Assembly (NCBI GenBank): GCA_012513125.1
Contig: JAAZCS010000041.1
Span: forward strand, 1 to 7,227
Reading direction: 5' to 3'
DNA from: Treponema sp.
Lineage (GTDB): Bacteria > Spirochaetota > Spirochaetia > Treponematales > Treponemataceae
DNA: 7,227 nucleotides
The translations under genes and the position numbers were made by a program. The notes beneath the pieces were generated by a model that saw nothing but the letters and a program-made list of their open reading frames with translations, was not told where the DNA came from and did no database searches. Each line of letters starts with the position of its first letter. Within the stretch, counting starts at the first letter, position 1. Positions 1 through 6,660 of this stretch are shown here, in pieces.

Positions 1-291
1 AGTTTATTTTTCATTGATAAAAAAAATATTTCTTCCATATTACAAACAGCAATTCTATTAACACAATCAATTTTCTTGCTTTTTTCGTCATTTGTTACAT
101 TTTTTTATGAAAAATCAATCAGTTCAATTCTTTTATTGATAGGTTCAATTTTAATTTTAACAAACTCAGCTTTGTTTATTGTTAATCAAAAAAAGAGATT
201 GCATCATGAAAAACTTATTCATACATTTCTGTCGTTATTTTCACAAACTGCAATCTCTTTTGCAACTATATTAATTTTTGCTGGAATCTAA
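1..291 (+). CDS. C-terminal fragment of a small multi-pass membrane protein (5' end outside window)
   Basis: The frame is open from the first base and ends at TAA 289-291, giving 96 residues with no start in view; a TTG at 76 is internal, not a convincing start. The fragment is strongly hydrophobic, with likely membrane segments at about residues 9-35, 41-61 and 76-95. A short basic loop around 64-71 (KKRLHHEK) is probably cytoplasmic. The pattern G-S-x-L-x-L-T-N-S followed by a basic loop and a last helix containing SQTA is faintly like the end of YhhN/TMEM86-type proteins (G-A-x-L-F-x-x-S-D-S ... Y-x-x-A-Q). That is a weak resemblance, not an identification. The gene converges on dapB with 5 bases between the stop codons, and its 3' end carries a long inverted repeat (188-261) that probably serves the opposite strand. 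Function unknown. Confidence 0.7.
   Translation, partial: SLFFIDKKNISSILQTAILLTQSIFLLFSSFVTFFYEKSISSILLLIGSILILTNSALFIVNQKKRLHHEKLIHTFLSLFSQTAISFATILIFAGI
188..261 (-). terminator. Probable rho-independent terminator of the dapB operon, inside the convergent gene
   Basis: Positions 191-203 (AAAAGAGATTGCA) and 249-261 (TGCAATCTCTTTT) form a perfect 13-bp inverted repeat. An inner pairing of 206-212 with 238-244 adds 7 bp, one of them a wobble that exists only in minus-strand RNA (G-U; on plus it would be A-C). Read on minus, the last arm runs into seven Ts (188-194). The hairpin begins 35 nt after the dapB stop. The loop of about 25 nt after inner pairing is longer than usual for a terminator. 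Strand and role are inferred from the T tract and the wobble. Confidence 0.55.
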
Positions 292-296
292 TCTGA

Positions 297-1079
297 CTAA
301 CAGAATAAATCATCCATACTGAACATATTTCCTTTTATCAATAATCCAGAATTGATTTTTTTTGTCAACCGATCAAGTGCTTTTACAGCTCCAACAGCGA
401 AAATTTCACGACTTCTAGCTGTATGTGTAATTTCTATTGTGTCTGCAACGCCATCAAAAAAAACTTTATGTGTTCCAGGAATACAACCGCATCTTGTTGA
501 AGAGACATGAAGTTGATTTGCCTTTGGCTTTTCGTAAAAAGCATCTGTTACAATTTCTGTTTTTGACGGCATGTTATTCATAATTTGTTTTGCAATTTCA
601 ATAGCTGTTCCTGATGGACTATCAGCTTTTTGATTGTGATGAGCTTCCCAAGTTGCCACGTCATATTCTGAATATTCAGACATTATTTTTGCAGCCTCAG
701 CAACAATCTTGTAGAAAAGATTTACACCAATAGAAAAATTTGAAGAAGTCATAATTATTCCACCGCAATTTTTTGCCATTTCCGTAATCTCTACTTTTTT
801 ATCATTCCATCCAGTAGTACCAACAACAAGAGGAAGCCCTAATGGCAACAAAGCTTTTATATTTTCAACAACGCATGATGGATTTGTAAATTCAATAATC
901 CCCTCAGCTCCGCTCGATTTTACTGCCCTTGCAATCATTTGTGTATTTCCATCTTTCACAACAACATCAGCGTCTTCTGCAAAAGAATCAATTCTAACAA
1001 CTACATCATGTCCATCTCGTTTAGCACACATTTCCAGCATGTGTCCCATTTTTCCATAACCAACTAGTGCTATTTTCAT
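297..1079 (-). CDS. dapB: 4-hydroxy-tetrahydrodipicolinate reductase
   Basis: Cytoplasmic enzyme reducing 4-hydroxy-tetrahydrodipicolinate to tetrahydrodipicolinate with NAD(P)H, in the lysine and meso-diaminopimelate pathway. The 260 residues are close to the family's usual 240-275. Visible in order: N-terminal Rossmann motif GYGKMG (residues 7-12); IIEFTNPS (61-68); GTTGW (87-91); SSNFSIGVN (112-120); and the catalytic and substrate-binding block E-A-H-H-N-Q-K-A-D-S-P-S-G-T-A (145-159), with the His pair at 147-148, Lys151 and the SGT turn at 156-158. The C-terminal DTIEITHTARSRE (213-225) is the usual tetramer-domain signature. The ATG has a good Shine-Dalgarno (AGGGG, 1086-1090) with a 6-nt spacer. 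It starts 22 bases after the lysC stop and is probably last in the operon. Function is clear; cofactor preference cannot be judged. Confidence 0.96.
   Translation of the reverse strand: MKIALVGYGKMGHMLEMCAKRDGHDVVVRIDSFAEDADVVVKDGNTQMIARAVKSSGAEGIIEFTNPSCVVENIKALLPLGLPLVVGTTGWNDKKVEITEMAKNCGGIIMTSSNFSIGVNLFYKIVAEAAKIMSEYSEYDVATWEAHHNQKADSPSGTAIEIAKQIMNNMPSKTEIVTDAFYEKPKANQLHVSSTRCGCIPGTHKVFFDGVADTIEITHTARSREIFAVGAVKALDRLTKKINSGLLIKGNMFSMDDLFC
337..363 (+). terminator. Weak candidate terminator for the plus-strand membrane protein gene
   Basis: ATCAAT (337-342) and ATTGAT (351-356) pair over an 8-nt loop and are followed by Ts through 363. It lies about 45 nt after the plus-strand stop, inside the 3' coding end of dapB. 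The stem is only 6 bp with one G-C pair. The A run also encodes Lys-Lys-Ile in dapB, so this may be coincidence. Confidence 0.25.
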
Positions 1080-1101
1080 CGTTATCCCCTATAAATTATT
1101 T

Positions 1102-2427
1102 TTATGAAAAGAAAGCTTTGTGCAAAATTCTTACAGTTCTATCACATTCATCATCATCAACAATTATGCTTATATTAACTTTGCTAGCACCTTGACTTAT
1201 CATCTGAACGTTTATTCCCTCATCTGCTAAAGCTGCAAAACCAGAAGCTAAAATAGCTGACGAATGCTTTACATCGCAAATAATAGTAACAATGGATTTT
1301 GCATTGTGAATATTTACATCTGAAACTTGTTCCAAATCCTTAATCAATCCAGACAAGTCATTCTTAGTGTTTACAGTCAAGGAAACAGAAACTTCTGATG
1401 TCGCAATAACATCAATACTTATGTTCCATTTTAAGAAATTGTTAAAAACATGAGCTAAAAATCCTGCTGCACCCAACATTCTCGAAGAAATAATATCTAT
1501 CAAAGTGATGTGCTTTATTGAAGTAATTGCACAAACTGGTGCCACATGAGATATATGCTTTTCTACGATAATCGAACCGGGACTTGTAATATCATAGGAA
1601 TTTTTTACGCGAACAGGAGTTCCGGTCTTTCTGCAAGGTATCATAGAACGAGGATGCAAAACTTGAGCTCCAAACATTGCTAATTCCTGAGCTTCTTCAT
1701 ATGTAACTTCGGGAACAGGCTTTGCGTCCTTACAATCACGTGGGTCTGTTGTCATTATTCCATCAACATCTTTCCATGTTTGAATTTCGTCCACATTCAT
1801 TGCGGCACCTATAATAGTGGCAGATAAATCACTTCCACCCCTACCCAAAGTAGTTATATTTCCATCTTTGTCTTTTGCTATAAATCCGGTAACAATTGGA
1901 ATTGAGTTAGAAATGCCTTCTTTATAAGGATTCAAATGATTCGGTATATTTGTCCAAACCTCATCCAACAATTCTGCAGACATAAAATTACTATCGCTTA
2001 CGATTCCAATATCCCATGAATCATAAAAAGTTGCAGGAATTCCAATTTTTTCTAGATATGACGCCATAATTCTTACAGACAAACGTTCTCCAAAAGAAAC
2101 AAGATAATCTCGCGTCCGTTTTGTAAGCTCACGTATCATCGAAATTCCTGTTAGAAGTTGATTTAGTTCATTCAACAGTCCATTTACACACTCGCCATCA
2201 ATTTCTAAAACTTTGATTGTATCTAAATGCAATGTGGCTACATTTTTAATATCAACATTGCCTTTTACTGCTTCATCAGCGGCATCCAATAAAAAATCTG
2301 TTGTTTCACCCATTGCCGATAATATTACAACTGGTTTTTCATCTCGATAAGCTTTAATTATTGAAGCGACATGTTTGATTCTATCTGCATTGGCAACAGA
2401 TGAACCGCCAAATTTCATTGTTATCAT
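1102..2427 (-). CDS. lysC: Aspartate kinase (monofunctional, LysC type)
   Basis: Phosphorylates aspartate to 4-phospho-aspartate, the first step toward lysine, threonine, methionine and diaminopimelate. 441 residues, close to E. coli LysC (449), with no homoserine dehydrogenase domain. Kinase motifs: KFGGSSVA (5-12), SFGERLS (111-117), TTLGRGGSDLSA (192-203), WKDVDGIMTTDPR (218-230) and FGAQVLHPRS (252-261). Two ACT domains follow, at about 306-365 and 377-437. The first contains GFLAHVF (322-328) and IDVIATSEVSVSL (338-350), very like the lysine-binding region of E. coli LysC, so feedback inhibition by lysine is likely but inferred. ATG at 2425-2427 was chosen; Met4 at 2416-2418 is also possible. 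Neither has a recognisable Shine-Dalgarno, unlike dapB. Only 30 bases separate it from the upstream RNase stop, too few for a lysine riboswitch. Confidence 0.96.
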   Translation of the reverse strand: MITMKFGGSSVANADRIKHVASIIKAYRDEKPVVILSAMGETTDFLLDAADEAVKGNVDIKNVATLHLDTIKVLEIDGECVNGLLNELNQLLTGISMIRELTKRTRDYLVSFGERLSVRIMASYLEKIGIPATFYDSWDIGIVSDSNFMSAELLDEVWTNIPNHLNPYKEGISNSIPIVTGFIAKDKDGNITTLGRGGSDLSATIIGAAMNVDEIQTWKDVDGIMTTDPRDCKDAKPVPEVTYEEAQELAMFGAQVLHPRSMIPCRKTGTPVRVKNSYDITSPGSIIVEKHISHVAPVCAITSIKHITLIDIISSRMLGAAGFLAHVFNNFLKWNISIDVIATSEVSVSLTVNTKNDLSGLIKDLEQVSDVNIHNAKSIVTIICDVKHSSAILASGFAALADEGINVQMISQGASKVNISIIVDDDECDRTVRILHKAFFS

Positions 2428-2436
2428 AATTCTATG

Positions 2437-2480
2437 AATATACTTTTTTTTGTATACTTATGCAATTGGAGTAAAGTCAA
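2437..2480 (-). promoter_or_regulatory. Candidate internal promoter and small dyad before lysC
   Basis: On minus, TTGACT (2475-2480) and TATACA (2451-2456) are separated by 18 nt, placing the -35 inside the last codons of the RNase gene. The -10 matches consensus at four of six positions. Overlapping it, 2452-2458 and 2437-2443 pair over a loop of eight As, with one pair a G-U wobble only in minus-strand RNA. This could be an operator or an mRNA structure near the lysC start. All of it is AT-rich and may be chance. Confidence 0.35.
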
Positions 2481-4356
2481 CTTTTTGAGTCGGAATATCA
2501 ATACTGGCTACTTTAATATTTAATTTATCATTAAGCTTCAAATCACTAAAATTTTTCATCATAGTCTGCATATCCAATTGCGGAATTAACAGAATAACAT
2601 CACTTCCACGTGTATCAATACAAACTGATTCAAAAACCAAATCTGGATTTTGCAACAGATAAATCAACTTCCAATGTGTCTCACTTAAACGAGAAGCTTT
2701 TTTTGCCGCAAGAGAGGCCGCATCACCCGCAGAAATTCTTTCAAGCATTTCATCTTTCTGTAAAATCTTCCGCCCGTCCAAAAATGCCCTTAACTGCTGA
2801 TGTGCTATCAAATCTCCGTAACGGCGGAGCGGACTTGTTACCTGACTATAAAATGACAACCCAAGCCCAGAATGAGGAGATGGTGTAATTCCAACACTTC
2901 TTTTTCTCATACATTTTATTAATGCAAATTGACCAGCATAACCATCAGGAAGATTCTTTGGAATTTCTGAGGCTTCTTGACTCACATAAGGAAACGGAAT
3001 CTGATTTTTAAATGCAAATTTTGCAGCCCCTTCACCAGCTAACAGCATCATTTCACAAATCATTGAATTTGACTCATAATGAACGTCCGGAACTATAGAT
3101 ACTTTTTTTGTATTTTTATCAACATCAATATGAACTTCTGGCATTGTAATTGTCACAGAATGATTTTTCGCTCTTCTTTCTACATTTTTCTTAGCAATGT
3201 CAAACAATGGTTTTAATTCAGGAGAATCTTTCAATTCATTTGCCTTTTCATAAGACAATCTTTTTACTTTGATTTTAGTCTTCAATACAGAACAATCATC
3301 AATTGAACAATCTTCATTCAGTTTTATTCTAAAAGACAAAGCCGAACTTTCTTCCTTTAATCCAAGTGCATAATCTTCCAAACAATTCTCGCATAACATA
3401 CGACTTGCACCCTCAGGGATATATAAAGTTGTACCTCTATTTCTTGCAGCGATATCTATTGAACTTCCTGGCATTACAGAAGATGAAGGATCAGCAATAT
3501 GAACCCATAAATAAGTTCCATCAAAAGCAACAGCATCATCAGGATCTGTTGAATATTCGCTATCTATTGCATATGAAAAACCCGGAACTTCATATCTATC
3601 CTCTTCAGGCATAGACGACAATCCTTCTTTTGCAGAATCGAACGAAAAGCCAAACCTTGTCGGATAAGGATTTTTAGTTATATCCCAGATTCCCGTTTCA
3701 ATTAATAATTTATGAGCTTTTTCAATACTTTGACCATAACCTATCTCTTGAAGTGTTTTTGATTTATCAGTTTTGCATAAGGCAAATGCTTCAACATCGC
3801 CCATATATTTTGAATCTTGCGGCTCAAGTTTTTTATTTTTTAATCTTTCAATAAAAGCATTATGAATTTCAACTTCATGTTCTTTTTCATAATTTTTTTT
3901 CTTTTCTTCTTCTATAGCTTCCAAAGATTGTGGAACAAAATATATTGATTCTTTCTTTTCTGGAATCAATTTAAATTCATATGATTTATTCAAAGCTTGG
4001 TAAAAACACCAACTTTCTTCTCCATTCAATCCATTCAGTGCCAAATCAGCTATTTCATTAATAGAAATTGGAGACGTTGCTGTTTGTTCATCAGAAACTA
4101 ACAGTTCATACGCCTCTTGTATTTGATGTGAGAATCCATCATTTTGATAAGCAAGAACATCTTCCAAAGAACTGACCGGTCTCTTATGAAGCAAAACGAT
4201 ATCCTTTTCTCTAACCTTCAATTCCGCATATTGTGCTTTTTTTCCACTAGGCGTAGCCATTGCAGTACAAAATCTTATTAAATATTTATCACTATCAACA
4301 CTAATGACAATTGCACATTGATTTTTATAGATTACTAAACTCTTTTCAGATAACAT
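2458..4356 (-). CDS. RNase II/R-family (RNB domain) 3'-5' exoribonuclease
   Basis: Predicted processive 3'-5' exoribonuclease of RNA turnover, cytoplasmic. Residues are numbered from the ATG at 4354-4356 (632 aa). The RNB domain begins near 250. The four metal-binding aspartates are all present in D-S-E-Y-S-T-D-P-D-D (D265, D271, D273, D274), and the second signature Y-S-Q-V-T-S-P-L-R-R-Y-G-D-L (503-516) holds the conserved arginines. The N-terminal 245 residues are not the paired cold-shock domains of E. coli RNase II/R. They show a beta-rich start, helical segments and a charged stretch (145-175, rich in E and K), more like the cyanobacterial Zam or mitochondrial Dss1 layout. The C-terminal 50 residues suggest a degenerate S1-like domain. 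An upstream TTG (4372-4374) would add 6 residues but lies before the likely -10 box, so ATG was preferred. No Shine-Dalgarno is seen. Probably first gene of the lysC-dapB group. Confidence 0.88.
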   Translation of the reverse strand: MLSEKSLVIYKNQCAIVISVDSDKYLIRFCTAMATPSGKKAQYAELKVREKDIVLLHKRPVSSLEDVLAYQNDGFSHQIQEAYELLVSDEQTATSPISINEIADLALNGLNGEESWCFYQALNKSYEFKLIPEKKESIYFVPQSLEAIEEEKKKNYEKEHEVEIHNAFIERLKNKKLEPQDSKYMGDVEAFALCKTDKSKTLQEIGYGQSIEKAHKLLIETGIWDITKNPYPTRFGFSFDSAKEGLSSMPEEDRYEVPGFSYAIDSEYSTDPDDAVAFDGTYLWVHIADPSSSVMPGSSIDIAARNRGTTLYIPEGASRMLCENCLEDYALGLKEESSALSFRIKLNEDCSIDDCSVLKTKIKVKRLSYEKANELKDSPELKPLFDIAKKNVERRAKNHSVTITMPEVHIDVDKNTKKVSIVPDVHYESNSMICEMMLLAGEGAAKFAFKNQIPFPYVSQEASEIPKNLPDGYAGQFALIKCMRKRSVGITPSPHSGLGLSFYSQVTSPLRRYGDLIAHQQLRAFLDGRKILQKDEMLERISAGDAASLAAKKASRLSETHWKLIYLLQNPDLVFESVCIDTRGSDVILLIPQLDMQTMMKNFSDLKLNDKLNIKVASIDIPTQKVDFTPIA

Positions 4357-4363
4357 AAAATAA

Positions 4364-4369
4364 ATTATA
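4364..4369 (-). promoter_or_regulatory. Candidate -10 box for the RNase gene (possible leaderless start)
   Basis: TATAAT on minus, a perfect -10 match, ends 7 nt before the RNase ATG (4356), so transcription would begin at or next to the start codon. No good -35 is visible: 17 nt upstream is TTCTAT, inside the preceding terminator hairpin. The AT-rich context makes a chance match possible. Confidence 0.4.
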
Positions 4370-4372
4370 TAC

Positions 4373-4412
4373 AAAAAAAACGCGTTATAGAATAACTACA
4401 ACGCGTTTTTTT
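4373..4412 (-). terminator. Rho-independent terminator of the ABC ATPase gene
   Basis: A 12-bp stem (4379-4390 with 4396-4407, core AACGCGTT) over a 5-nt loop, 27 nt after the ATPase stop. In minus-strand RNA every position pairs, with one G-U wobble, and eight Ts follow (4373-4380). On plus the wobble becomes an A-C mismatch, though seven Ts follow there too (4406-4412), so it could act both ways but fits minus best. Confidence 0.85.
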
Positions 4413-4434
4413 AATAATTACTATTTATTAGAAA

Positions 4435-5556
4435 TTACCATTTCTTTTCAATTGAATCACAAATATTTACTTCACCTTCATCAAAAGAGAAGAATTTTGC
4501 TTTTGCCATATCAGGAATAAAGTTTACTGAATCACCAAGACGGAATTCAGCACTTGCAGTTGTCTTAGCAATAATGCTCTGTCCTTTATTTGATACTAAA
4601 TAAAGGTGTGTTTCAGCTCCAAGTGGTTCTTTGTTAGTAATTTTCATCTGCATATCATCTTTAGCAACTGGTTTGTCTGTGTATTTCAAATCTTCTGGAC
4701 GAATACCGAAAGAAACTTCTTTTCCAATGTAATCTTTCAAAGCTTTTGACTGTTCATCAGTTGGTGTAATTTCAAAAGATCCTTCATCACAGATAATTTT
4801 TCCATTCTTTTCAAGAACTTTTACAGTCAAGAAATTCATTGGAGGTGTACCAATAAATCCAGCAACGAATTTATTAATAGGATTATTGTATAGATATAAT
4901 GGAGCACCAATCTGCTGAATAACACCGTCTTTCATAACAACAATCTTTGTACCAAGAGTCATAGCTTCTATCTGATCATGAGTTACATAAACCATAGTAG
5001 CTTGAAGTCTGTTATGAAGATCAGCCAATTCTGAACGCATTGTTACACGAAGTTTTGCATCCAAGTTTGATAAAGGTTCATCAAATAAGAATACTTTTGG
5101 ATTACGAACAATTGCACGACCTACAGCAACACGCTGTCTCTGTCCTCCAGAAAGAGCCTTTGGCTTACGATCTAGATACTGAGTAAGGTCAAGCTGTCTT
5201 GCAGCATCACGAACACGGCGATCAATTTCACCTTTGTCCATTTTACGGATTTTAAGACCGAATGCCATGTTATCATAAACTGTCATATGTGGATAAAGAG
5301 CATAGTTCTGGAAAACCATAGCGATATCACGATCCTTTGGAGGAACATCATTCATCTCTACACCATCAATATAAAGCTTACCTTCTGTAATGTCTTCAAG
5401 ACCAGCAATCATTCTAAGAGTTGTTGATTTTCCACATCCAGATGGTCCTACGAAAACACAGAATTCCTTGTCTTCAATTGTGATATTAGCATCAGTTACA
5501 GCACGTACATTGCCTTCGTAAACTTTACCAATACCTTTTAGTTCTACTTTTGCCAT
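4435..5556 (-). CDS. ugpC: Sugar ABC transporter ATP-binding protein (MalK/UgpC/MsmX type)
   Basis: ATPase subunit that powers carbohydrate or glycerol-phosphate importers at the inner face of the cytoplasmic membrane. 373 residues, typical length. Walker [10 protein letters not shown] (37-45), Q-loop Gln83, signature LSGGQ (135-139), Walker B VFLFDE (155-160), D-loop SNLD (163-166) and switch His193 are all intact. [10 protein letters not shown] (234-243) opens the C-terminal TOBE/regulatory region, with SFGIRPEDL at 282-290, as in MalK and UgpC. No binding protein or permease gene is adjacent, so the substrate cannot be named; such lone copies often serve several importers (MsmX, MsmK). The Shine-Dalgarno AAGGGAGG (5565-5572) sits 8 nt before the ATG, behind a near-consensus promoter. 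Arginine is mostly CGT/CGC here, against AGA in the RNase gene, suggesting high expression. It is its own transcription unit. Confidence 0.95.
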   Translation of the reverse strand: MAKVELKGIGKVYEGNVRAVTDANITIEDKEFCVFVGPSGCGKSTTLRMIAGLEDITEGKLYIDGVEMNDVPPKDRDIAMVFQNYALYPHMTVYDNMAFGLKIRKMDKGEIDRRVRDAARQLDLTQYLDRKPKALSGGQRQRVAVGRAIVRNPKVFLFDEPLSNLDAKLRVTMRSELADLHNRLQATMVYVTHDQIEAMTLGTKIVVMKDGVIQQIGAPLYLYNNPINKFVAGFIGTPPMNFLTVKVLEKNGKIICDEGSFEITPTDEQSKALKDYIGKEVSFGIRPEDLKYTDKPVAKDDMQMKITNKEPLGAETHLYLVSNKGQSIIAKTTASAEFRLGDSVNFIPDMAKAKFFSFDEGEVNICDSIEKKW

Positions 5557-5592
5557 TTATTTGGCCTCCCTTGGGGTTATATTATTGATTAT

Positions 5593-5621
5593 ATTTTAAG
5601 ATAGATAGAATTAGAAGTCAA
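5593..5621 (-). promoter_or_regulatory. Sigma70-type promoter of the ABC ATPase gene
   Basis: On minus, TTGACT (5616-5621) and TAAAAT (5593-5598) are separated by exactly 17 nt, each matching consensus at five of six positions. The start of transcription should fall near 5586, giving a leader of about 30 nt that contains the AAGGGAGG ribosome binding site. No operator-like repeat is obvious. Confidence 0.75.
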
Positions 5622-5646
5622 ATAAAAAAAAAGATTTTACTAATAA

Positions 5647-6363
5647 TTATTTAAAAAAGCCTATAAAAATAGGAACTAGTAAAACAAAAAGGATTTCTAT
5701 CAACAAAGAAGGTAAAAAATACGCAGTTTTAATCTTTTTTAAGCCAATAAGATTGATTCCTATCATTACAATAATAGCTCCTCCACAAGCAGAAACTTCA
5801 GTTATTAAAGTCTCAGAGACAAATGACTGCAATACGCCCGCCAACAATGTTAATGCACCTTGATAAATAAAAATCGCTACTACTGAAAAAGCTGTTCCAA
5901 CTCCCATTGCAGCAGCATAAGAAATTGCTATAAATCCATCAAGAATTGATTTTGTAAAAATAATTGTATAATCTTTTTCCACCCCGGCTTTAAAAGATCC
6001 AACTATTGCCATTGCACCAACACAGAATAAAACAGAAGAATTCAAGAATGCATATGCAAAATTCTTTTTGGGATTTAAATTATTATCATGTCTATAAAAG
6101 ATTCGTTGCAAAAAATTTCCAAATTTCAAAATTTTACCATCGATATCCCAAATATAACCCAAAATGCCACCAATTATCAGCGAAAGTGCAAGATATACTA
6201 TATTTACATATTTGAAAGCCATCTGTAAGCCTAAAACTATAGTTATCACACCTGCAGCAGTTTGAATAATTGATGATAATTCTTCTGTAAATTTTTTTGA
6301 AAACAACAAACCAACTATCGAACCTAGAATAACAGCACCACAATTAACAAAAACAGCTAACAT
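5647..6363 (-). CDS. DUF554 family membrane protein (YdfK/YqgA-like)
   Basis: Integral inner-membrane protein of 238 residues, the normal length for DUF554, whose function I do not know. About seven hydrophobic segments are visible, at roughly 2-21, 33-50, 54-72, 107-124, 143-168, 190-208 and 213-236. A polar stretch at 88-102 holds RHDNN and PKK. Family-typical motifs are VLFCVGAMAIVGS (111-123), KSILDGFIAISYAAAMGVGTAFS (starting at 138) and MIGINLIGLKKIKTAYFLPSL (starting at 200). The glycine-rich N-terminus (GAVILGSIVGLL, 9-20) also fits. The ATG at 6361-6363 follows GAAGGG (6368-6373) by 4 nt, which supports this start. The gene lies between a tRNA terminator and the ABC ATPase promoter, so it is probably monocistronic. 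I see no convincing promoter in the very AT-rich 110 nt upstream, and no good hairpin terminator after its stop. Confidence 0.9.
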   Translation of the reverse strand: MLAVFVNCGAVILGSIVGLLFSKKFTEELSSIIQTAAGVITIVLGLQMAFKYVNIVYLALSLIIGGILGYIWDIDGKILKFGNFLQRIFYRHDNNLNPKKNFAYAFLNSSVLFCVGAMAIVGSFKAGVEKDYTIIFTKSILDGFIAISYAAAMGVGTAFSVVAIFIYQGALTLLAGVLQSFVSETLITEVSACGGAIIVMIGINLIGLKKIKTAYFLPSLLIEILFVLLVPIFIGFFK

Positions 6364-6474
6364 TTTTCCCTTCTATCTATAAAATCACTCAAACAAATCA
6401 ATCTCTTACATTAAATCAAACAGAAAATATCGGTATTTTTAATTTAATAAAATTAATTTTTTACAAATTTAAAT

Positions 6475-6510
6475 AAAAAAAAGCTGCCATTAAAATAAAT
6501 AGCAGCTTTT
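6475..6510 (-). terminator. Rho-independent terminator of tRNA-Leu
   Basis: AAAAGCTGCTATT (minus, 6498-6510) pairs with AATGGCAGCTTTT (6479-6491) over a 6-nt loop, including one G-U wobble in minus-strand RNA. Eight Ts end the structure (6475-6482). The stem begins 2 nt after the tRNA 3' end, so it would also separate the tRNA from the DUF554 gene. Confidence 0.85.
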
Positions 6511-6512
6511 CG

Positions 6513-6594
<82 letters not shown>

Positions 6595-6605
6595 AGAATG
6601 AAAAT

Positions 6606-6635
6606 ATTTTACAACATTCAAGATTATCCTGTCAA
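6606..6635 (-). promoter_or_regulatory. Sigma70-type promoter of tRNA-Leu
   Basis: On minus, a perfect TTGACA (6630-6635) and TAAAAT (6606-6611) are separated by 18 nt, with the -10 ending 11 nt before the tRNA 5' end. A transcript would therefore start about 4-5 nt before the mature tRNA. The promoter begins 25 nt after the EF-G stop codon. Confidence 0.8.
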
Positions 6636-6660
6636 TAGCCATAAATGCTGTATTCATAAT

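Noticed and set aside
2428..2457. Lysine riboswitch or leader peptide before lysC
   Set aside because: The gap is only 30 bases, far too short for a lysine riboswitch, and no small frame with lysine codons is present.
2610..2888. Plus-strand open frame of 92 codons
   Set aside because: Lies wholly antisense to the conserved RNB catalytic region of the RNase gene and shows no recognisable protein features.
3366..3614. Plus-strand open frame of 82 codons
   Set aside because: Antisense to the metal-binding region of the RNase gene; composition is that of a shadow frame.
5624..5646. T run on minus after the DUF554 stop
   Set aside because: The only preceding structure is the AT-only palindrome AATAATTATT, too weak to call a terminator.
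6006..6343. Open frames on both strands within the DUF554 gene
   Set aside because: Both overlap a well-supported conserved coding sequence and have cysteine- or histidine-rich shadow-like compositions.
6364..6474. Promoter for the DUF554 gene
   Set aside because: Several loose TTGATT and TTTAAT-like matches occur in this extremely AT-rich spacer, but none has both good boxes and good spacing.
6644..6660. Small hairpin just after the EF-G stop
   Set aside because: Only 6 bp with a wobble, no G-C core and no T tract; not a convincing terminator.
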